From Castellaniella sp044508625 (GTDB lineage Bacteria; Pseudomonadota; Gammaproteobacteria; Burkholderiales; Burkholderiaceae_B), in assembly GCA_044508625.1 (NCBI GenBank), contig JBIQHJ010000002.1:167044-231043 (forward strand): a DNA stretch of 64,000 nt. Reading direction: 5' to 3'. A program made the translations under genes and the position numbers. Positions within the stretch are counted from its first letter, which is position 1. Each line of letters starts with the position of its first letter. Below the pieces are notes generated by a model that was not told the origin of the DNA, searched no databases, and saw only the letters and a program-made list of their open reading frames with translations. Positions 58,301-64,000 of this stretch are shown piece after piece.

Positions 58301-58807
58301 ATGGCTGGAAAAACCTTGCAAGACCTGTTCATCCACGAACTATCGGACATCTACAGTGCCGAGAAGCAGCTCACCAGGGCCTTGCCCAAGCTCGCCCGCG
58401 CGGCCCAGGACCCGGACCTGGCCGCGGCCTTTTCCCACCACCTGGAGGAGACCCAGGGCCAGGTGGAGCGGATCGACCGCATCGTCGAGGCCACCGGCCT
58501 GCGCCTCAAGCGCATGAAATGCGCGGCGATGGAAGGCCTGATCGAGGAAGGCCGCGACGTCATCGAGGAGATCGAGCAAGGTCCGGTGCGCGATGCCGCC
58601 CTGATCGGCGCGGCGCAGAAAGTCGAGCACTACGAGATCGCCAGCTACGGCACCCTGTGCACCTTCGCCGAATGCCTGGAGCATCCCGACGCCGTCAAGC
58701 TCCTCAAGGAGACCCTGGAGGAGGAAAAGGGCGCCGACCGCAAGCTCAACGAACTGGCCCTCAGGCGCACCAACGAAAAGGCCTCGCGACAGGGCGCGGC
58801 GCGCTGA
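58301..58807 (+). CDS. yciE: YciE/DUF892 ferritin-like protein
   Basis: Helical protein of 168 residues, standard YciE length. It begins with KTLQDLFIHELSDIYSAEKQL and includes HHLEETQGQVERIDRI and KVEHYEIASYGTL, the conserved DUF892 Glu and His positions that form a diiron-like site. In enteric bacteria yciE belongs to a general-stress group. Here the preceding promoter is of sigma-54 type. The start ATG 58301 has GGAGAGAC upstream. An SDR gene follows 24 bp later, forming a two-gene unit. Confidence 0.92.
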   Translation: MAGKTLQDLFIHELSDIYSAEKQLTRALPKLARAAQDPDLAAAFSHHLEETQGQVERIDRIVEATGLRLKRMKCAAMEGLIEEGRDVIEEIEQGPVRDAALIGAAQKVEHYEIASYGTLCTFAECLEHPDAVKLLKETLEEEKGADRKLNELALRRTNEKASRQGAAR

Positions 58808-58831
58808 TCGCCAGAGGCAAGGAGAGCAAAA

Positions 58832-59830
58832 ATGACCGATCGATCTTCCCGCTCGGATTCCGAGTCCACCGCCGCGCGCCAGCGCGCGCTGCAGCGCGAG
58901 CAGGACGAGCGCGACGCGCGGGCGCGCGAGGCCCGGGCGCGGGGTGGCGGAGGCGGCGCCGCCCAGCCGGGCGCGCGCGCGCAGCCCGAGCCGCCCCAGC
59001 CGGCGCAGCACCAGCGCAAGCCCGGCGAGGAATCACGCCTGAATCCCGCCCCGCGCTACCAGGCGCCGGACTACCATGGCAGCGGCAAGCTCGATGGCAT
59101 GGTGGCCCTGGTCACCGGGGCCGATTCCGGCATCGGGCGCGCCGTCGCCGTGCTGTTCGCTCGCGAGGGCGCCGACGTGGCGATAGCCTATCTCAACGAG
59201 CACGAGGACGCGGCGCGCACCCGCGAGGCCGTGCAGGCCGAAGGCGCGCGCTGCCTGACGCTCAGCGGCGACGTGCGCGACCCGGCCTTCTGCGCGCGGG
59301 CCGTGGACCGCACCGTGGACGAACTGGGGCGCCTCGACATCCTGGTGAACAATGCCGCTTTCCAGGAACACGCCGAGTCCCTCGAGGACTTGTCCGACGC
59401 CCGCTTCGAGGAAACGCTGCGCACCAACATCGGCGGGTATTTCTACATGGCGCGCGCGGCGCTGCGCCACCTGCCCCAGGGCGGCAGCATCATCAACACC
59501 GGATCGGTGACCGGCCTGCGGGGCAATCCCCATTTGCTGGACTATTCGGCCACCAAGGGCGCGATCCACGCCTTCACGCGCTCGCTGGCGGCCAACTTGG
59601 TCAAGCGCGGCATCCGCGTCAACGCCGTGGCCCCCGGCCCCGTGTGGACGCCGCTGAACCCGGCCGACCAGCCGGCCGAGAAAGTGCAGGAATTCGGCAA
59701 GCAGACCCAGTACGGGCGCCCCGCCCAGCCCGAGGAAATTTCGCCGGCCTACGTCTTCCTGGCGGCGCCGAGCTGCTCGAGCTACATCACCGGCATCGTG
59801 CTGCCCGTCACCGGCGAGGCTGGCGATTAA
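58832..59830 (+). CDS. SDR oxidoreductase (YghA-like) with long N-terminal extension
   Basis: Short-chain dehydrogenase of 332 residues. The first 75 residues are Arg, Ala, Glu and Gln-rich and probably disordered; the next part ends with the YghA-type lead-in PDYHGSGKLDG. The cofactor motif is TGADSGIGRAVA, then NNAA, GSIINTGS and the catalytic YxxxK in DYSATKGAIHAF. Related proteins are annotated as glucose or general alcohol dehydrogenases and are stress-induced. The start follows AAGGAG. It is probably co-transcribed with yciE. It overlaps the convergent GT2 gene by 4 bp. Confidence 0.9.
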   Translation: MTDRSSRSDSESTAARQRALQREQDERDARAREARARGGGGGAAQPGARAQPEPPQPAQHQRKPGEESRLNPAPRYQAPDYHGSGKLDGMVALVTGADSGIGRAVAVLFAREGADVAIAYLNEHEDAARTREAVQAEGARCLTLSGDVRDPAFCARAVDRTVDELGRLDILVNNAAFQEHAESLEDLSDARFEETLRTNIGGYFYMARAALRHLPQGGSIINTGSVTGLRGNPHLLDYSATKGAIHAFTRSLAANLVKRGIRVNAVAPGPVWTPLNPADQPAEKVQEFGKQTQYGRPAQPEEISPAYVFLAAPSCSSYITGIVLPVTGEAGD

Positions 59831-60723
59831 AGGCGCGCGCGCCGGACTTCGGCGAGCAGGCCGCGCACCCGGGCGCCCACGGGGCGGCGCAGGACCTGAG
59901 CCGCGCGTCCCTGGCGCAGCGCCTCCCGCAGGACCGTCCAGCGCGCCCCCCAGCCCGGCAGGCCGGCCAGCGCCTCCCATGCGCTCGCGAGCGCCGCGTC
60001 CCACGGCAGCCGCATCCAGGCCACGAGCAAGGCGTTGCGGGCCAGCAGCCGGCGGCGCCGGGCCGCGTCGCGGCTGGGCGAGGGCCAATGCCGCGCGGCG
60101 ATCGATGGCGCGTAGAGGATGCGCCAGCCCTGCTCCAGCAGGTCCAGCGCCAGCAGCGCCTCCTCGCCGCCGATGAACAAGGGCGGCCAGTAGCCGCCCG
60201 CCTCCCGGAAGGCCGCGGCGCGGACCACGCAGGCGCCGGCCATGAATCCGACCAGGGCCGGGCCGACGTCGGGCTCACCGGGCAAGGGGCTCGCGTCCAT
60301 GGGCGCGCAGGCCGGATCCGGCGTGGCCGCCGGGCCCACCAGCACGCGGGCGCTCAGCACCGCGACGTCGGGATGGCGGTCCAGCAGGTCCTGGGCGCGC
60401 GCCAGCGCGCCGGGCATCCAGCACACGTCATCGTCGCAGAAGGCGACATAGTCGGTCCGCACGGCGCGCACACCCAGGTTGCGCCCGGCGGCGCCCAGGT
60501 TGGCGGGCGCGCACACCAGTTGCACTTTTGGGAAGCAGCGCCGCACTTCGTCCGCCGTGCCGTCGGCGCTGGCGTTGTCGACCACCACCACCGGCACGCC
60601 GGGGGCCGCCGTCTCCAGGCGCTGCAAGGTGCGCAGGACCTCGCCGCAGCGGTCGTGCGTCAGAACGACCAGGGTCGTGCGCGGCGCCGCGGCCCGGCTC
60701 ATGGGCACCACGACCCTAGCCAT
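59827..60723 (-). CDS. Glycosyltransferase family 2
   Basis: GT-A enzyme of 298 residues: TTLVVLTHDRCGEVLRTL, VVVVDNASADGT, FCDDDVCWMPGAL (metal-binding Asp triad), FMAGACVVRAAAFREAGGY and an acidic GEEALLALDLL motif in place of ExD. Donor unknown. It starts at ATG 60723, overlapping the PIG-L stop by 8 bp, and is the last gene of a minus-strand group with PIG-L and a carbamoyltransferase. An internal ATG eight codons in is an alternative start. Confidence 0.88.
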   Translation of the reverse strand: MARVVVPMSRAAAPRTTLVVLTHDRCGEVLRTLQRLETAAPGVPVVVVDNASADGTADEVRRCFPKVQLVCAPANLGAAGRNLGVRAVRTDYVAFCDDDVCWMPGALARAQDLLDRHPDVAVLSARVLVGPAATPDPACAPMDASPLPGEPDVGPALVGFMAGACVVRAAAFREAGGYWPPLFIGGEEALLALDLLEQGWRILYAPSIAARHWPSPSRDAARRRRLLARNALLVAWMRLPWDAALASAWEALAGLPGWGARWTVLREALRQGRAAQVLRRPVGARVRGLLAEVRRARL

Positions 60724-61444
60724 CGCGGCCGTTCCTGGCCACCGGCGCCGCGCCCTGCGCGAGGCGCCAATAGTGCTCGGGCAGCGCGTCGTCGCCGCAA
60801 CCCGGCGTCAGGCCCAGCGGCCCGAGCTGGCTGGCGTAGGCGGCCACCGCACGGCGCTTGGCCGGGAGATCCGCGGGCACGGTGAGCCATGGCGTGGCGC
60901 GGACCCCGCGCTCGCGCAGGGCGGCCAGCCGCTGCTGCACCAGACCGGGGCGGCGCCGGTAGAGCGCATCCTCGTAGGCGATGCAGACCGGGCCGCCGCC
61001 CAGCCGGCGGCAGGCGCGCAGCGCCGCATCGCTCACGCGGACGTGATCGTCGTGGAACAGGCCGAGCGGCAGCAGCAGCATGCGTGGACGCAGCCGCGCG
61101 ATCTCGTCCGCCAGGCGCGCGCCCAGGCCGGCGCACCGGCCGCCGTACTGGCTGTCGAGCAGGTCGAGCTGCAGGCTCGCGGCGCCTAGCTGTTCGAGCG
61201 CGCGCCGGTTCTCCTCGCCACGCGCCAGCATCGCCTCGCGGGCGTCCGAGAAACCGCAGCGCCGGTCCCAGTCGGTCAGTGGCATGCCCTCGGGCGGCAG
61301 GCCGGCGCACACCGTCATCACGAGGGTGCCCGGCCGCCCCGCCAGGAAGGCGCCGCAGCCGAGCACGGCGTCGTCGAAATGGGGCGAGAGCACCAGGACC
61401 CCGCCCCCATCGCGCGGCGCGGGCCGCGCCATGCGTCCATTCAT
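60716..61444 (-). CDS. PIG-L/LmbE family deacetylase
   Basis: Zinc-dependent N-deacetylase of 242 residues. The metal and catalytic motif LSPHFDDAVLGCGAFL is at about residues 19-34, with Phe in place of the common Pro of PHPDD; the third ligand region is LFHDDHVRVSDAAL. PIG-L enzymes deacetylate GlcNAc-containing substrates such as glycolipids, mycothiol or antibiotic precursors. ATG 61444 overlaps the carbamoyltransferase stop (ATGA) and its stop overlaps the GT2 start, so the three products probably act on the same molecule. Confidence 0.88.
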   Translation of the reverse strand: MNGRMARPAPRDGGGVLVLSPHFDDAVLGCGAFLAGRPGTLVMTVCAGLPPEGMPLTDWDRRCGFSDAREAMLARGEENRRALEQLGAASLQLDLLDSQYGGRCAGLGARLADEIARLRPRMLLLPLGLFHDDHVRVSDAALRACRRLGGGPVCIAYEDALYRRRPGLVQQRLAALRERGVRATPWLTVPADLPAKRRAVAAYASQLGPLGLTPGCGDDALPEHYWRLAQGAAPVARNGRDG

Positions 61445-63180
61445 GCCGGCTTTTCCACCAGAAAGCCGCCGATCGCCAGGGCGTCCAGCGGCGAGGTGAA
61501 GAACGCCTCCAGCGCGTCGCGGGGCGTGCAGACCACGGGCCGGCCACGGGTGTTGAAGGAGGTGTTGACCAGCACCGGCACGCCGGTGCGCGCCTCGAAG
61601 GCCCGCAGCACGTCGTAGTAGCGCGGATTCTCCTCGCGGCGGATGGTCTGCACGCGCGCCGTGCCGTCGACGTGCCGCACGGCCGGGATGCGGTCGGCGC
61701 ATTGCGGCAGGACGTCGTAGACGAACAGCATGAAAGGCGCCCGGATGCTGGGCCGGCCTCCCGCGTCGAACCACTCGTGCGCGCACTCCTCGACCACCAC
61801 CGGCGCGACCGGCCTGAAATCCTCGCGGTCCTTCAAGGCGTTGAGGCGCCCCTGCATGGCCGGATCCAGCGGCGAGGCCAGGATCGAGCGCGCGCCCAGC
61901 GCGCGCGGCCCGAACTCCATGCGGCCCTGGAACCAGGCCAGCACCTTGCCCTGTGCCAGCAGCCCGGCGGCGTCCGCGGCGATGTCCTCCGAGCGCCGGT
62001 ACTTCACCTGCGCGTGCTCCAGCGCCCGGGCGATTTCCTCGTCCCCGTAGGCGGGGCCCAGGTAGGCGTGCTCCATGGTCCAGCGCCGCCCGCCGCGCCC
62101 GTGGCGGTAGTCCACGTGCAGCGCCGCGCCCAGCGCGGTGCCGGCATCGCCGGCGGCCGGCTGCACCCAGACGCGCTCGAAGGGCCCGTCGCGGGCGATG
62201 CGCGAATTCATCACACAGTTGAGCGCCACGCCACCCGCCATGCAGAGGTCCGCCGCGCCGGTCTGGCGCTGGAGCCATTCGACCATGTGCAGCACCGTGT
62301 CCTCCAGCACGTGCTGGAGGGAGCTGGCGATGTCCATGTGGCGCGGCTCCAGCGGCTCGCCGCGCCGCCGCGGCGGCCCCAGGCGCTCGGCGAGGGACGC
62401 GGGCGCCAGCGAAAAGCCGCCGCCCTCCTCCAGGCGCAGCATGTCGCGGAACACGCCGTACAGCGCCGGCTTGCCGTAGGACGCCAGCGCCATCACCTTG
62501 TACTCGTCGCTGGCGTGCAGGAATCCCAGGTGGCGCGTCACGTCCTCGTAGAGCAGGCCCAGGGAGTGCGGCATCCCGATCTGCTTGAGGCGCGAATACT
62601 CGCCGCCGGCGAAATGGCCGTAGCTCGTGGTCACGCCCTCGCCGCGCCCGTCCATGGTGAGCACCGCGGCGGACTCGAACGGCGCCGCGAGATAGGCGCT
62701 CGCCTCGTGGCACAGGTGGTGGTCCAGGAAGGTCCAGCGGCCCTGGATGTCGGCCAGGCTCGCGCCCTCGAAGCGTCCCGCCAGGTGCAGCGGCGCGCCG
62801 GCGGCCAGTTGCCGCGGCGCGTTGGTGATGTAGGACAGGAACAGCGGATCCCAGGGCGAGCGCCCGCCGCTGGGCGTCCCCGACCGCGAGGGCTCCAGCG
62901 GCAGCCGGATGTCGCCCTCGGGGGTCACGGCGCCATGGTCCAGCAATCCCGGGTCGAAGGCATAGGCGATGTGGTCCACCTCGCGCAGGGCGATGCCGGC
63001 CTCGGCGAGACAGTAGTCGATGGCATGGAACGGCAACTGCCAGGCCGTGAACGGCACCGGCCGCTTGCCGTGCTTGATCCGCGTGAAGCGCTCCTCCTCC
63101 GCGGCCGCCACGACCCGGCCGTCGCACACGAGCGCGGCGGAACAATCATGGAAAGCGGCATTGATTCCCAGGGTGTACAT
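61441..63180 (-). CDS. O-carbamoyltransferase, NodU/CmcH family
   Basis: Enzyme of 579 residues using carbamoyl phosphate and ATP to carbamoylate a sugar or related hydroxyl. The N-terminal Kae1-like domain has LGINAAFHDCSAALV, EEERFTRIKHGKRP, HHLCHEASAYLAAP and GGVALNCVMNSRI; the C-terminal YrdC-like domain contains GRMEFGPRALGARSILA and VLVNTSFNTRGRPVV. All conserved His and Asp-rich segments are present. Substrate unknown; clustering with a deacetylase and glycosyltransferase points to an amino-sugar glycan or glycolipid. 58 bp downstream of an SDR gene. Confidence 0.92.
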   Translation of the reverse strand: MYTLGINAAFHDCSAALVCDGRVVAAAEEERFTRIKHGKRPVPFTAWQLPFHAIDYCLAEAGIALREVDHIAYAFDPGLLDHGAVTPEGDIRLPLEPSRSGTPSGGRSPWDPLFLSYITNAPRQLAAGAPLHLAGRFEGASLADIQGRWTFLDHHLCHEASAYLAAPFESAAVLTMDGRGEGVTTSYGHFAGGEYSRLKQIGMPHSLGLLYEDVTRHLGFLHASDEYKVMALASYGKPALYGVFRDMLRLEEGGGFSLAPASLAERLGPPRRRGEPLEPRHMDIASSLQHVLEDTVLHMVEWLQRQTGAADLCMAGGVALNCVMNSRIARDGPFERVWVQPAAGDAGTALGAALHVDYRHGRGGRRWTMEHAYLGPAYGDEEIARALEHAQVKYRRSEDIAADAAGLLAQGKVLAWFQGRMEFGPRALGARSILASPLDPAMQGRLNALKDREDFRPVAPVVVEECAHEWFDAGGRPSIRAPFMLFVYDVLPQCADRIPAVRHVDGTARVQTIRREENPRYYDVLRAFEARTGVPVLVNTSFNTRGRPVVCTPRDALEAFFTSPLDALAIGGFLVEKPA

Positions 63181-63238
63181 GATCTTCTCCCGTTGGTCCG
63201 GCCGTGCCGCGCCGCCCGTCGGCGCGGGGCACCCCCGG

Positions 63239-63967
63239 CTATGGCCATGAGGTTTCCCTGAGCGGCAGCACCATGACCTCGGGGATCACGCTCTCGCCCG
63301 GCTGCGTCAGCACGAAGCGGATGGCGCGCGCGACGTGCGCGGGATCCTGCAGGACTTCGGGATCGATGTCGGGAAAGCGGTCCATCAGGAAGGGCGTGCG
63401 CATGCCGCCGGCGATGATGGCGCTCACCTTGATGCCGGCGGGGCGCAATTCGGCGTGCAGGGCGTGCGTCAGCCCCATCAGGCCCCATTTGCTGGCGTGG
63501 TAGGCGCAGGCATTGGGCCAGGCGCGCCGCGCCGCGGTCGAGGCCACATTGACGATGTGGCCGCCGGGCGCCAGGTGCTCGCGCGCGAGCTTGGACAAGA
63601 GGAAGGGGCCCGTGAGATTGGTGCGCAGCACCCGCTCCCAGGCGTCCATGCCGATCTCCTCGATGGGCGCGGTGACGTCGATGCCGGCGCAATTGACGAG
63701 CGCGTCCAGCCCGCCGAAGCGCGCCAGCACGCCCTCCAGCACCCGCGACCCGTCGGCGGCCACGCCCACGTCCCCGGCGAAAGCCGCCGCCTCGGCACCG
63801 TCGGCGCCCAGGCGTTCGACCACCTCGCTCGCCCGGCGGGGGTCGATGTCGAGGGCCGCGACGCGCGCGCCGTCCGCGCCCAATTGGGCGCAGAGGGCGG
63901 CGCCCAGTCCGCTGCCGGCGCCCGTCACGAGCACGATGCGCCCGGCCAGCGATTCGGAATCCTGCAT
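63239..63967 (-). CDS. SDR family oxidoreductase
   Basis: Classical short-chain dehydrogenase of 242 residues: VLVTGAGSGLGAALC, ALDIDPRR (Asp suggesting NAD preference), NCAGID, VNVASTAAR and the catalytic YHASK. It is the first visible gene of the minus-strand group ending with GT2; the promoter lies beyond or at the window edge. GGGAGAACCCC precedes the ATG. Substrate unknown; a sugar or sugar-nucleotide oxidation would fit the neighbours. Confidence 0.9.
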   Translation of the reverse strand: MQDSESLAGRIVLVTGAGSGLGAALCAQLGADGARVAALDIDPRRASEVVERLGADGAEAAAFAGDVGVAADGSRVLEGVLARFGGLDALVNCAGIDVTAPIEEIGMDAWERVLRTNLTGPFLLSKLAREHLAPGGHIVNVASTAARRAWPNACAYHASKWGLMGLTHALHAELRPAGIKVSAIIAGGMRTPFLMDRFPDIDPEVLQDPAHVARAIRFVLTQPGESVIPEVMVLPLRETSWP

Positions 63968-64000
63968 GGGGTTCTCCCTGGAAAAGACATGATGGGGGGC

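Overview
The window is about 70% GC with G/C-ending codons, no rRNA or tRNA genes and no insertion sequences. Gene content and protein style (3-hydroxybenzoate monooxygenase, branched-chain-type binding protein, LysR regulator, TreS-maltokinase fusion, GlgE) suggest a betaproteobacterium of the Burkholderiales, perhaps an Alcaligenaceae member near Bordetella or Achromobacter. The genus is an inference from style, not from a marker gene.

Layout. 1-10.3 kb is mixed accessory material: a membrane GGDEF protein cut by the window edge, a lipoprotein sulfatase with its formylglycine-generating enzyme, an aromatic hydroxylase, an orphan ABC binding protein, a LysR regulator and a two-gene cassette of tiny proteins. 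10.6-19.4 kb is a surface-glycan locus: a seven-gene overlapping minus-strand operon (GT4, heptose phosphatase, two GT9, GT2, a further glycosyltransferase, a UDP-glucuronate-decarboxylase-like enzyme) facing divergent ugd. 19.5-27.6 kb holds small envelope or stress proteins and the operon glgA-treS/mak-glgB. 27.7-38.6 kb holds DUF3182, clsB, a YbhN-type membrane protein, a ferritin-like protein, several low-complexity exported proteins, an endonuclease/phosphatase-family protein and pgi. 38.8-53.3 kb is one nine-gene operon (hydrolase, pncC-like, DUF421, mscS-like, glgE, glgX, treZ, malQ, treY). 53.3-59.8 kb holds a DUF3309 peptide, an NtrC-class activator, a large hybrid histidine kinase, yciE and an SDR. 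59.8-64 kb is a glycosyltransferase / PIG-L deacetylase / carbamoyltransferase / SDR group.

The main observation is regulatory. Eleven exact matches to GGCAY-N5-TTGC, the -24/-12 pattern of sigma-54 (RpoN) promoters, plus three relaxed ones, lie just upstream of genes and point toward them from 17.8 to 58.3 kb. They precede the glycan operon, ugd, the SYLF lipoprotein, glgA-treS-glgB, the DUF3182/clsB group, the ferritin-like gene, the PRC-barrel gene, pgi, the glgE-treY operon, DUF3309 and yciE. Two pairs are back-to-back and form near-palindromes. A sigma-54 activator and a hybrid kinase are encoded inside the same region. The picture is a sigma-54-controlled stress, storage and envelope regulon that brings together trehalose, maltose-1-phosphate and glucan metabolism, osmotic channels, surface polysaccharide and desiccation-type proteins; such genes are usually discussed as sigma-S targets.

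Metabolically, TreS and maltokinase turn trehalose into maltose-1-phosphate, GlgE polymerises it, GlgB branches the glucan, GlgX and MalQ remodel it, and TreY/TreZ return it to trehalose. GlgA could add an ADP-glucose input, but no glgC or glgP is present here. Ugd and the decarboxylase-like enzyme could supply UDP-glucuronate and UDP-xylose to the glycosyltransferases.
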